From: Oceanitalea stevensii
Lineage (GTDB): Bacteria > Actinomycetota > Actinomycetes > Actinomycetales > Actinomycetaceae
Length of the DNA stretch: 64,000 nt
Assembly: GCF_014837105.1 (NCBI RefSeq)
Contig: NZ_JACSPO010000005.1
Span: forward strand, 1 to 64,000
Direction of reading: 5' to 3'
Within the stretch, counting starts at the first letter, position 1. Each line of letters starts with the position of its first letter. The translations under genes and the position numbers were made by a program. The notes beneath the pieces were generated by a model, which had not been told where the DNA came from, did not search any database, and saw only the letters and a program-made list of their open reading frames with translations. Of the stretch, positions 9,076 to 18,100 are shown one piece after another.

Positions 9076-10073
9076 TGGTAGTGCACCTTCCGCTCGACGT
9101 AGCGCAGCTGCACCGCGGTGATGAGGAAGAGGGTGAAGAAGAGGACGACGGCGATGGCCGCGGCGTAGCCCGCCCGCTGGTAGGCGCCGAAGGACTGGAG
9201 GTAGATCTCGAAGATGATCGTGTTGGTGCCGTGCCCGGTGGGCGTCATCGTCCGCAGGATGTCGAAGGCGTTCGTCATCGAGAAGATGATGTTGGTGACG
9301 AGCAGGAAGAACACCGTCGGCGTGAGCAGCGGCAGGACGATGGAGAAGAAGCGCCGGACCGGGCCGGCCCGGTCGAGGGTGGCCGCCTCCATGAGGTCCT
9401 GGGGCACCGACTGGAGGCCGGCGAGGAAGACGACGGCGCAGTAGCCGAGGTTCTTCCAGACGTAGACGACGAGGACCATGACCAGGGCCCAGCTCTCGTC
9501 GAGGTACCACTCCGGGGACGCGACCCCGAAGAAGCCCAGGATGTGGCGCAACGCGCCGATGCTCGGGTCGAAGATGAAGTTCCACACCATGGCCACGCCC
9601 ACGCCCGAGAGTACGTAGGGCGCGAAGACGGCGGTCCGGGCCGCCGTGCGGCCCGGGATCCTCTTGTTGAGGACGAGGGCGATGAGCAGCCCGAGGACCA
9701 TCGAGCCGAGGACCGCCCCGGCGGTGAAGAGACCGGTGACCCGCCAGACCTCCAGCCCCGAGGGCGAGGTGAAGAAGCGGGCGTAGTTGTCCAGCCCGAC
9801 CGGTGTGGCGCGCGGTGAGCCGAGCCGCCAGTCGAGCGTCGAGTAGTAGATGTTGCTGACCAGCGGGTAGTAGATGAACGCGAGGATCAGCAGGATGTTC
9901 GGCCCGGCGAAGAGCAGGAACAACGACCAGTTCCGCGACAGCCGCTTGCGACGGGCCCGGGTGCGCACCCGGGCCCGCTCGGTCTGCTCGTCGAGCCCCC
10001 CGTGCATCCCCCGTCCGATCTGCGCCGTCTGCGTCGACCTGGCGCCGTTGATCGCACTGTAGCGCCCGGTCAC
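9072..10073 (-). CDS. Sugar ABC transporter permease (MalF/UgpA-like)
   Basis: Permease of about 333 residues with six membrane helices; the coupling loop is VPQDLMEAATLDRAGPVRRF. GTG 10073 is preferred because GGAGAAG lies 6 nt upstream; ATG 10007 (protein starting MHGGLDEQ, behind GGACGGGGG) is a real alternative, since the family core begins only at RLSRNWSLFLLFAGP. The open frame reaches further upstream only through the intergenic repeat. It is the first gene of the sugar operon. The region upstream holds the repeat and the insertion sequence, and no regulator. Confidence 0.9.
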   Translation of the reverse strand: MTGRYSAINGARSTQTAQIGRGMHGGLDEQTERARVRTRARRKRLSRNWSLFLLFAGPNILLILAFIYYPLVSNIYYSTLDWRLGSPRATPVGLDNYARFFTSPSGLEVWRVTGLFTAGAVLGSMVLGLLIALVLNKRIPGRTAARTAVFAPYVLSGVGVAMVWNFIFDPSIGALRHILGFFGVASPEWYLDESWALVMVLVVYVWKNLGYCAVVFLAGLQSVPQDLMEAATLDRAGPVRRFFSIVLPLLTPTVFFLLVTNIIFSMTNAFDILRTMTPTGHGTNTIIFEIYLQSFGAYQRAGYAAAIAVVLFFTLFLITAVQLRYVERKVHYQ

Positions 10074-10153
10074 CCCGTCTTCTCCATGGACACGAAGCGG
10101 ACGGTAACCCCACCGTGTGACCGGGCGATGACCCGGAGGTGAACAGACCCAGT

Positions 10154-10191
10154 AACAACTCAGCGCTCGGCGGGAGGGGGGGGGCTTAACA
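10154..10191 (+). repeat. AACAACTCAG repeat unit cut by the insertion sequence, with left target duplication
   Basis: One unit of the family seen at 319-542 starts at 10154 and ends in a G run. The last 8 bp, GCTTAACA (10184-10191), are the left target duplication of the insertion sequence; the other copy is 11648-11655. If the element and one duplication are removed, a second unit (AACAACTCAG...) follows in direct orientation 34 bp after the first, so the element landed inside a tandem pair of this repeat. Confidence 0.9.
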
Positions 10192-11647
10192 GGCTCTTCG
10201 GACATCCGGTGGGGAGCAGGACTCGCGGTGGTAGCTGAGGGCGGGTAGGGGTCGAGGTCCCCGATGATCGGTAGCGACCAAGCAACCGTTCGTTCCGAGG
10301 ACCTCGACGTTGACCAACGCTACGGGGTGTAGCGATGCGCCCACCACTGATCCCTGCGCGCGCTGCGACACACTCTTGGGCATCGCCGACCTTCATGTCG
10401 AGAGCGTCGAGCGCACCGCCGTCCTGTTGACCGTCACGGTCTCCACGCCCTGGCAGCTGACGGGCTGCCCGACCTGCGGCGTCGTGGCGCCCAGCCGCGG
10501 ACGACGGCGGCGCGAGCTGCATGACGTGCCGGGCATCGTGCCGGTGCGCGTGATCTGGCGTCAACGCGTGTGGCGGTGCCCCGACCCGGACTGCCCGAAG
10601 GGCACCTTCGTCGAGCAGGTCCCCGCGCTCGTCGCGCCCCGCGCCTCGTTGACGAGCCGCGCAGTCGGGTGGGCGATCGTCCAGCTGTGTCGCGAGCACG
10701 CCACCGTCGAAGGCCTCGCCCGCCAGCTGGGAGTGGACTGGAAGACGCTGTGGCGCGCGATCAAGCCCCGCCTGGTGAAGCTGGCCGCCGATGAGTCCCG
10801 CTTCGCCGGGGTCGTCAGTCTCGGCGTCGATGAGCACATCTGGCACCACGTCGACCCCAGGCGTCGCGGCGCGAAGGAGCTCACCGGCATGGTCGACCTG
10901 ACCCGCGACGCCGAGGGCAAGGTCCGCGCCCGGCTACTGGACCTGGTGCCCGGGCGGTCGAAGAGGGCCTACGCCGACTGGCTCACCGACCGCTCCCCGC
11001 AGTTCCGTGCCGGAGTGCAGGTCGCCGCGCTGGACCCCTTCGCCGGCTACAAGACCGCCATCGCCGACGAGCTCGCCGACGCCACCGCCGTGCTCGACGC
11101 CTTCCACGTCGTCAAGCTCGGCACCCAGGCCGTCGATGAGGTCCGCCGCCGCGTCCAGCAAGAGACTCTGGGCCACCGCGGCCGCAAGGGCGACCCGCTC
11201 TACGGCATCCAGAAGCTCCTGCGCGCCGGCGCGGAGAACCTCACCGACCGCCAACTCGCCCGCCTCGCGGCAGCGATCGAGGCCGACGAGGCCCACCAGG
11301 GCGTCTACCTCGCCTGGCGATGCGCCCAGGACCTGCGCGCCGCCTACCGCTGCGCCGACCTGACTGCTGGGCGCGCGATGGCCGAACGCATCCTGGCGAT
11401 CCTCCCCACCTGCCCGGTCCCCGAGATCGCGCGTCTCGGACGGACGCTACGCCGCTGGAAGGAGGCGTTCTTGGCCTACTTCACCACCGACCGCTCCAAC
11501 AACGGCGGCACCGAGGCCATCAACGGCATCATCGAGCTCCACCGCCGCCTCGCCCGCGGCTACCGCAACCTCACGAACTACCGCCTCCGCATGCTCCTCG
11601 CCGCCGGCGGACTCAACACCTGATCCCCACCAAATGTCCGAAGAGCC
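10192..11647 (+). mobile_element. Complete ISL3-family insertion sequence
   Basis: The element is 1456 bp. Terminal inverted repeats of 29 bp (10192-10220 and 11619-11647, both reading inward GGCTCTTCGGACAT) match at 26 of 29 positions. An 8-bp duplication GCTTAACA flanks both ends (10184-10191 and 11648-11655), as is usual for ISL3. The only gene is the transposase, whose last codons run into the right inverted repeat. Intact ends, intact frame and perfect duplication suggest a recent insertion. It lies between the sugar operon and narI without breaking a coding gene. Confidence 0.96.
10310..11623 (+). CDS. ISL3-family transposase
   Basis: DDE transposase of 437 residues that cuts and rejoins the element ends. 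The N-terminal zinc-binding region has CPTCG and CPDPDCPKGTF cysteine pairs. A helix-turn-helix (EHATVEGLARQLGVDWKTLWRAI) follows. The catalytic core contains LGVDEHIW, AALDPFAGYKTAI with the second aspartate near DAFHVVKL, and a C-terminal RSNNGGTEAINGIIELHRRLARGYRN with the glutamate. The frame is opened by TTG 10310; no ATG or GTG fits better upstream of the conserved LLGIADLHVESVER. It is unbroken, so the element may be active. Confidence 0.92.
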   Translation: MTNATGCSDAPTTDPCARCDTLLGIADLHVESVERTAVLLTVTVSTPWQLTGCPTCGVVAPSRGRRRRELHDVPGIVPVRVIWRQRVWRCPDPDCPKGTFVEQVPALVAPRASLTSRAVGWAIVQLCREHATVEGLARQLGVDWKTLWRAIKPRLVKLAADESRFAGVVSLGVDEHIWHHVDPRRRGAKELTGMVDLTRDAEGKVRARLLDLVPGRSKRAYADWLTDRSPQFRAGVQVAALDPFAGYKTAIADELADATAVLDAFHVVKLGTQAVDEVRRRVQQETLGHRGRKGDPLYGIQKLLRAGAENLTDRQLARLAAAIEADEAHQGVYLAWRCAQDLRAAYRCADLTAGRAMAERILAILPTCPVPEIARLGRTLRRWKEAFLAYFTTDRSNNGGTEAINGIIELHRRLARGYRNLTNYRLRMLLAAGGLNT

Positions 11648-11651
11648 GCTT

Positions 11652-11763
11652 AACAACTCAGCGCTCGGCGGGAGGGGGCCTCCGCCGGGCGCTGGCGCCC
11701 TTCACTCCCGCGCCGGGCGCTGGCGCCCTTCACTCCCGCGCCGAGCGCTGAGTTGTTACTGGG
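11652..11763. repeat. Repeat and hairpin cluster behind narI
   Basis: After the right target duplication comes a direct AACAACTCAGCGCTCGG unit (11652-11673). Next are two 28-bp direct repeats (11684-11711, 11712-11739), each with the perfect hairpin GGGCGC-TG-GCGCCC (11687-11700, 11715-11728). An inverted copy of the AACAACTCAG unit follows (about 11734-11758). The inverted unit lies 7 bp behind the narI stop, so on the minus strand this cluster could terminate the nar operon. The left unit at 10148 and the right unit share CCCAGTAACAACTCAG in opposite orientation, so together they bound the locus. Confidence 0.8.
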
Positions 11764-11764
11764 G

Positions 11765-12550
11765 TCAGAGGTCGGTGCTCGTGGGGGTGCGGCGGCGCTT
11801 GCGGTCCTGCGGGGTGCCCACGGGCTCCCAGCCGCGCCCGGGCTCGCGGGTGCCGCGCGCCGCGGAGCCGCGCGAGCGGTAGACGACGAGCGGACGCGTC
11901 GAGTAGCCCACCGGCGCGGAGAAGGCGTGCACCAGGCGGGTGAAGGGCCACACGAGGAAGAGCAGGAAGGCCGCGACGATGTGGAGCTTGAACTGGAAGG
12001 GGACGTCGGCCATGAGCTCGGGCTGCGGCTGGAAGTAGAACAGCGAGCGCAGCCACGGCGAGATCGTCTCGCGGTAGTCGTAGCCGTGACCGCCGGCGAG
12101 GATCTGGTTCTGCACGGTGGCCCACATGCCCAGGACGATCGGCGTGGCCAGCAGGACGTACATGAACTTGTCCATGCGGGTGGTCGCGAGGAACACCGGC
12201 CCGGTCTTGCGGCGCCGGTAGATGAGGATCGACAGGCCGACGACCGTCATGATCCCGGCCAGCGCCCCCATGTACGTGGCGATGAAGTGGTAGAAGTCCT
12301 GCCCGATCCCCACGGCCTCGGTCCAGCTCTTGGGGATGAGCAGGCCCATGAAGTGGCCGGCCGCGACGAAGAGGATGCCGAAGTGGAACAGCGGCGAGCC
12401 GAGCCGCAGCAGCGCGTGCTCGTAGAGCTCGGAGGACCGGGTGGTCCAGCCGAACTTGTCGTAGCGGTAGCGCCACAGCAGGCCGACGACGAAGACCGCC
12501 ATCGACACGTAGGGGAAGACCACCCACGCGATCGTGTTGAGCCCGTTCAT
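11765..12550 (-). CDS. narI: Respiratory nitrate reductase gamma subunit (cytochrome b)
   Basis: Membrane subunit of 261 residues that oxidises menaquinol and passes electrons to NarH through two b hemes. About five hydrophobic helices are visible, with histidines in LYEHALLRLGSPLFHFG, AAGHFMGLL and FKLHIVAAF as likely heme ligands. It starts at ATG 12550 (MNGLNTIAWVVFPYVSM), overlapping narJ by 4 bp; the longer frame upstream is a narJ shadow. The C-terminal 40 residues are charged and cytoplasmic. It is the last gene of narKGHJI; hairpins and repeats follow. Confidence 0.95.
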   Translation of the reverse strand: MNGLNTIAWVVFPYVSMAVFVVGLLWRYRYDKFGWTTRSSELYEHALLRLGSPLFHFGILFVAAGHFMGLLIPKSWTEAVGIGQDFYHFIATYMGALAGIMTVVGLSILIYRRRKTGPVFLATTRMDKFMYVLLATPIVLGMWATVQNQILAGGHGYDYRETISPWLRSLFYFQPQPELMADVPFQFKLHIVAAFLLFLVWPFTRLVHAFSAPVGYSTRPLVVYRSRGSAARGTREPGRGWEPVGTPQDRKRRRTPTSTDL

Positions 12551-13245
12551 GCCCTGACCTCCATCTGTGCGGCGCCACCGGGCGAGTAGGGCTCGAGGGG
12601 CCCCAGCGCGTTGAGGCCGACCATCTCGGTCGGCGGCCCGGACGTGATGAGCTCGAGGTACCGGTCGCGGACCTCGTCGGTGACCGGCGGCAGGGTGAGG
12701 CACACGGCCTCGACGACGGTGGCCCACGGGCTGGACATCGTCGTGAGCGCCGAGCGCAGCACCTCGATGCCCTGCCGGTGCGAGCCGAGCAGCCCGCCGG
12801 CGATCTCGCCGTCGCCCAGGGCGGAGAACTCCAGGACGATCGGCAGGAAGTCGGGCAGCTCGGGGCGGTCGACCTCCCAGCCGGCGGCCCGGTAGGCCTC
12901 GACGAAGCGCACGAGCGCCGTCCCCCGCTTCCGGGTGTCCCCGGTGAGGAAGTAGGACAGGTACATCGAGCACTTGCGCTTGAGGTCGAAGGTCGCGACG
13001 TAGTCCTGCGCGAGCGCCTCGTCACCGACGGCTGCCGCGTGGTCGAGGAAGCCCCACAGCCGCTCGCGGACCGGGCTCGGCAGGTCCTCGACGGCGTCGC
13101 GGACGGTGCCGTACGCGGCGAGCCGCTCCGCCGTCGGGTAGTCGAGGAGGATGGAGGCGGCCATGTGCGCGAGCGCGCGCTCCCGGTCGCTCACCCGCAC
13201 CGGCTTGAGCGGTGTCAGCTCGGGGGCACGGATGAACCCGCTCAT
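12547..13245 (-). CDS. narJ: Nitrate reductase assembly chaperone
   Basis: Cytoplasmic chaperone of 232 residues of the NarJ/TorD family, needed to insert molybdenum cofactor and assemble NarGH before membrane docking. It contains LLDYPTAERLAAYG near the start and DYVATFDLKRKCSMYLSYFLTGDTRKRG, the conserved NarJ centre. It overlaps narH upstream and narI downstream by 4 bp each, so the order G-H-J-I is the standard one. Confidence 0.94.
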   Translation of the reverse strand: MSGFIRAPELTPLKPVRVSDRERALAHMAASILLDYPTAERLAAYGTVRDAVEDLPSPVRERLWGFLDHAAAVGDEALAQDYVATFDLKRKCSMYLSYFLTGDTRKRGTALVRFVEAYRAAGWEVDRPELPDFLPIVLEFSALGDGEIAGGLLGSHRQGIEVLRSALTTMSSPWATVVEAVCLTLPPVTDEVRDRYLELITSGPPTEMVGLNALGPLEPYSPGGAAQMEVRA

Positions 13246-15101
13246 CGCGTGGCCCCCGGACGCGGCTCGTCACCGGGCGACTGGTCGCGCACCCGGTCGG
13301 TGCCGAAGGCCTCCGGGCCGGGGTCGCCGGCCGGGTAGGGGTCCTCGGCGTACACGGCCGGGCCGGAGTCGATGTCGCCCGAGTGCAGGTCCTCCCCGCC
13401 CTCGGAGGGGGCGTCGTCGATGGCGACGGCGACGCTCGCGCTGCCGCTCACCTCGTCCTCGCTCTCGTCGGCACGGGGCGGGAAGAGCCCGCTCGCGCCG
13501 CGCCCGTCCCAGTTGAGCAGGTTGGTGCGCCCCGGCGTCGAGGGCGAGTGGGGCGAGGTCTGCCGGTCCTTGAGCGCGTGGAAGTTCTCCACGGTGGCCG
13601 GGACGTCGGGTCCCGAGCCGGTGCCGAAGGGCCCGCCGCCACCCATGCCCGGGCCGCCGTGGACGTCGAGCGAGCAGGCCATCTCCTCCAGCTCGCGGCT
13701 GATCTCGGCGTGGGCGGAGGGGATGACGTAGCGATCCTCGTACTTGGCGATGGCGAGCAGGCGGTACATCGCCTCGATCTCCTCGCCCGTCATCCCGACG
13801 GCGGCGGCCGTCGCCTCGTTGGGCTCCTCGCCGAGGTTGATGTCGCGCATGTAGGACCGCATCGCGGCCAGGCGCCGCAGCACCCGCTCGACCGGGGCGG
13901 GGTCCCCGGCCGTGAAGAGCTCGGCGAGGTACTCGAGCGGGATCCGCATCGTCGACAGCGCGGTGAGGAGCGTCCTGGCGTCCTCACCGTCGTTGCCGGA
14001 GGCGGTGACGACGTCGACGACGGGGCTCAGCGGCGGGATGTACCAGACCATCGGCAGCGTGCGGTACTCCGGGTGGAGCGGCAGCGCGACCTCGTACTCG
14101 GTGATGAGCTTCCAGATCGGGGAGCTCTGCGCCGCCTCGATCCAGTCCTCGGGCATCCCCTCGCGGCGGGCCGCGGCGACGACCTCCGGGTCGAAGGGGT
14201 CGAGGAAGACGCTGCGCTGGGCGGCGAGGAGGTCGTGCTCGTTCGGGGTCGCGGCGGCCTCGGCGACGCGGTCGGCGTCGTAGAGGACCAGGCCGATGTA
14301 GCGCAGCCGGCCCACGCAGGTCTCCGCGCACACGGTGGGCAGGCCGGCCTCGATGCGCGGGTAGCACATCGTGCACTTCTCGGCCTTGCCGGTCTGGTGG
14401 TTGAAGTAGACCTTCTTGTACGGGCAGCCGGTCACGCACATGCGCCAGCCGCGGCACTGGTCCTGGTCGACGAGGACGATGCCGTCCTCGGCGCGCTTGT
14501 ACATCGCGCCGGACGGGCAGGAGGCGACGCACGAGGGGTTGAGGCAGTGCTCGCAGATGCGCGGCAGGTAGAACATGAAGGTCTCTTCGAACTCGGCCTT
14601 CACCTGCGTGTTCATCTTCTTGAGGATCGGGTCGTCGGCCATCGTCTCGGTCGAGCCGCCGAGCATGTCGTCCCAGTTGGCCGACCACTTGATGTCGATG
14701 TTCTCGCCGGTGAGCAGCGACTTCGGGCGAGCCACGGGCGTGTGCCGGGAGTCCGCGGGCGCGTTGAGCAGCATGTCGTACTCGTAGGTCCACGGCTCGT
14801 AGTAGTCGTGGATGGTCGGCATCTTCGGGTTGGAGAAGATCGTCGCGAGCTTCTTCGCCCGGCCGCCCGCCTTGAGCTTGAGCTTCCCGCGCCGGTTGAG
14901 CGTCCAGCCGCCCTCCCAGACCTCCTGGTCCTCGTAGGTGCGGGGGTACCCGAGGCCCGGGCGGGTCTCGACGTTGTTGAACCACACGTACTCGGTGCCG
15001 GTCCGGTTCGTCCACGCCTGCTTGCACGTGACCGAGCACGTGTGGCAGCCGATGCACTTGTCGAGGTTCATCACCATCGACATCTGCGCCATGACCTTCA
15101 T
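13242..15101 (-). CDS. narH: Respiratory nitrate reductase beta subunit (Fe-S)
   Basis: Electron-transfer subunit of 619 residues carrying four Fe-S clusters between NarI and NarG. Ligand groups are CIGCHTCSVTC (C16, C19, C22, C26), CEHCLNPSCVASCP, CRGWRMCVTGCP (tryptophan in place of one cysteine, as in the [3Fe-4S] cluster) and CTMCYPRI with CAETC. GGAGG lies 9 nt before ATG 15101, which overlaps the narG stop by 1 bp. Compared with the usual 510-560 residues, there is an extra C-terminal tail of about 70 residues rich in D, E, P, S and G. Confidence 0.95.
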   Translation of the reverse strand: MKVMAQMSMVMNLDKCIGCHTCSVTCKQAWTNRTGTEYVWFNNVETRPGLGYPRTYEDQEVWEGGWTLNRRGKLKLKAGGRAKKLATIFSNPKMPTIHDYYEPWTYEYDMLLNAPADSRHTPVARPKSLLTGENIDIKWSANWDDMLGGSTETMADDPILKKMNTQVKAEFEETFMFYLPRICEHCLNPSCVASCPSGAMYKRAEDGIVLVDQDQCRGWRMCVTGCPYKKVYFNHQTGKAEKCTMCYPRIEAGLPTVCAETCVGRLRYIGLVLYDADRVAEAAATPNEHDLLAAQRSVFLDPFDPEVVAAARREGMPEDWIEAAQSSPIWKLITEYEVALPLHPEYRTLPMVWYIPPLSPVVDVVTASGNDGEDARTLLTALSTMRIPLEYLAELFTAGDPAPVERVLRRLAAMRSYMRDINLGEEPNEATAAAVGMTGEEIEAMYRLLAIAKYEDRYVIPSAHAEISRELEEMACSLDVHGGPGMGGGGPFGTGSGPDVPATVENFHALKDRQTSPHSPSTPGRTNLLNWDGRGASGLFPPRADESEDEVSGSASVAVAIDDAPSEGGEDLHSGDIDSGPAVYAEDPYPAGDPGPEAFGTDRVRDQSPGDEPRPGATR

Positions 15102-18100
15102 CAGTACTGCACCTCCTGGCTGCGACGGCGGATGACCGTCACCTCGTCGCGCTGGTTGCCGGTGGGCCCGGTGTAGTTGAACGCGTACGCCAGCTGGGCG
15201 TACCCACCGATGAGGTGGCTGGGCTTCATGAGCACGCGGGTGAGGGAGTTGTGGATGCCGCCGCGCTGCCCGGAGGTCTCCGCCACGGGGACGTCGACGA
15301 CGCGCTCGGTCGCGTGGTGCATGTAGACCGTGCCCTCGGGCATGCGGTGGGAGACGACGGCGCGGGCGACGACGACGCCGTTGCGGTTGTAGGCCTCGAT
15401 CCACTCGTTGTCCCGGACGCCGATCTTGTCGGCGTCCTGCGGGGACATCCAGATGTTCGAGCCGCCGCGGGACAGGGACAGCATGAAGAGGTTGTCCTGG
15501 TACTCGGAGTGGATCGACCACTTCGAGTGCGGCGTGAGGTAGCGGACGGCGACCTCCGCGTGCCCGGCGGCTGCCGGGTCACCGGTCGGGGTGGTGTCCC
15601 CGGGAACGGCGTCCCCGTAGAGGCGGTGCATGTCCAGCGGGGGGCGGTAGACGGGCAGCGTCTCGCCCATCTCCTCCATCCAGTCGTGGTCGAGGTAGAA
15701 GTGCATGCGCCCGGTGAGCGTGTGCCACGGCTTGAGCCGCTCGACGTTCGTCGAGAAGGCGGTGTAGCGACGCCCGCCGGTCTCCGAGCCGGACCACTCC
15801 GGGGAGGTGACGACGCTCGTGGGGCGGGTCTGGGCGTCGGTGAACGTCACCCGCACGGACTCCGACTCCGCGGCGAGGTCCGCCAGCCTCGTCCCGGTGC
15901 GCTTCTCCATGTCCTCGAAGCCCTGGGTGGCCAGGCGCCCGTTCGTCGTGCCGGACAGGGCGAGGATCATCTCGATCGCCTTGGTGTCCTTGTCCAGTGA
16001 CGGGCGGCCCTTGGCGATCCCGGAGACCACGCGCCCGTTGCGGGCGGCGAGGTCGGCGACCTCCTTGTCCGGCATGAACTTCACCCCCTTGGTCTGCATG
16101 CCGAGGGTGTCGGTGAGCGGGCCGAGCGCGTTGAACTTCGCCAGGGTCTTCGTGTAGTCGCGCTCCACGGTGATGAGCTTGGGCATCGTCACACCCGGCA
16201 CGAGCGGGGTCTCCCCCAGCGGGGCGACGGCGCCGTGCGGGGTGGCCAGGGCGTCGGCGGTGTCGTGGTTGAGGGGCGCGGCGATGACGTCGCGCCGGGC
16301 CCCGAGGTGCCCGACGCTGAGCTCGGAGACCTTCCCGGCGAGGTCCTGGAAGATCCGGAAGTCGGTCCGGGTCTGCCAGGGCGGGGAGATCGCCGGGTTG
16401 AAGGAGTTGACGAAGGGGTGCATGTCCGTCGTCGAGATGTCGTGCTTCTCGTACCAGGTGGCCGCCGGCAGGACGATGTCGGAGTAGATCGTCGTCGAGG
16501 TGTTGCGGAAGTCGATCGTCGTGAGGAGGTCGAGCTTCCCCTCGGCGGCCTCCTCGCGCCACACCATCGAGCTGGGCCGGCGTCCGGGCGGGGACTGCTC
16601 GCCCCGCACGGAGGACTCCGCGCCGAGCAGGTGCTTGATGAAGTACTCGTTGCCCTTGCCGGAGGAGCCGAGGATGTTGGAGCGCCACACGGTGAGCACC
16701 CGGGGGAAGTTCTCCGGGGCGCCGGGGTCCTCGACGGCGTACCTGAGCCGTCCCTCGCGCAGCTCGTCGACGATGTGCTCGGCGACCTCCTTGCCCGCGG
16801 CCTGCGCCTCGTCGGTGAGGTCGAGGGGGTTGCGGTTGAAGGTGGGGAAGCTCGGCACCCAGCCGCGCTTGGTCGCCTCGACGAGGGTGTCCGCCGTCGT
16901 CATCCCCTCGAGCTTGCCGGTGGCGAGCGGTGAGGTGAGCGTCTGCGCGGGCAGGCCGTCGTAGCGCCACTGCTCGGTCCCGAGGTACCAGAAGGCGGTC
17001 GAGATCATGTGGCGGGTGGGGCGCTGCCAGTCGAGGCCGAAGGCGTACTGCTGGAAGCCGGTGATCGGGCGGACCTTCTCCTGGCCGACGTAGTGCGCCC
17101 AGCCGCCGCCGTTGACGCCCTGGCAGCCGGTGAGCTGGACGAGGGCGATCATCGCGCGGTAGATCGTGTCGGAGTGGAAGTAGTGGTTGGTGCCGGCGCC
17201 CATGACGATCATCGAGCGGCCCTTGGAGCGGCGGGCGTTGTCCGCGAACTCCCGGCCGATGCGGATGACGGCGCTGATCGGCACGCCGGAGTGCTCGGCG
17301 GCCCAGGCGGGCGTGCCGGGCTGGGTGGCGTCCTCGTAGCCCGCGGGCCACTCCCCCGGCAGGCCCGGGCGGCTCACGCCGTACTGGGCGAGGAGGAGGT
17401 CGAAGACGGTCGTGACGAGCCGGCCGCCGACCTCGCGGACGGGCACGCCGCGGCGCAGCACGCCGGTGCCACCGACGTGGAGGCCGACCTCGCCGGTCTC
17501 CTGGCCGGGCGCGACGTCGAAGCGCGGCAGGAGCACCTCGACGGCGCCGGCGCCCTCCCCCTGGACGGACAGGAGCGGGTCGTGACCCTCGAGGTCGAGG
17601 TTCCAGCGGCCCTTGCCCTCGTCCCCGAAGCGGTCACCGAGGGTGCCCTTCGGGACGAAGGGGGCGCCGTCGTCGTCCATCATCACGGTCTTGAAGGCCG
17701 CGTTCTCGGTGCCGGCGTGCTCGGGCAGGTCCGCGGCCGTGAGGAACTTGCCCGGGACGTAGGCGCCGTCGCGCTCCTCGAGGGAGACGAGGAACGGGGA
17801 GTCGGTGTACCGCGTGACGTAGTCGGTGAAGTACGGCTCGGGGTCGTCGACGTGGAACTCGCGCAGGATGACGTGGCCCATGCCCATGGCGAGCGCCCCG
17901 TCGGTGCCGGGGTGGACGGCGAGCCACTCGTCGGCGAACTTCGTGTTGTCGGCGTAGTCCGGGGAGATGCCCACGACCTTCTGGCCGCGGTAGCGCGCCT
18001 CGACCATGAAGTGCGCGTCCGGGGTGCGGGTCACCGGGATGTTCGAGCCCCACATGATGAGGTAGCCGGCGTCGAACCAGTCGGCGGACTCGGGCACGTC

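Noticed and set aside
9072..10205. Longer start for the first sugar permease, reaching 10205
   Set aside because: The added N-terminus is encoded by the intergenic repeat and the edge of the insertion sequence and has no family match.
13383..15176. Long open frame on the plus strand opposite narH (and similar ones opposite narG, groL and cheA)
   Set aside because: High GC lets antisense frames stay open. The peptides are Arg/Gly/Asp/Val-rich without domains, and the minus-strand genes are certain.
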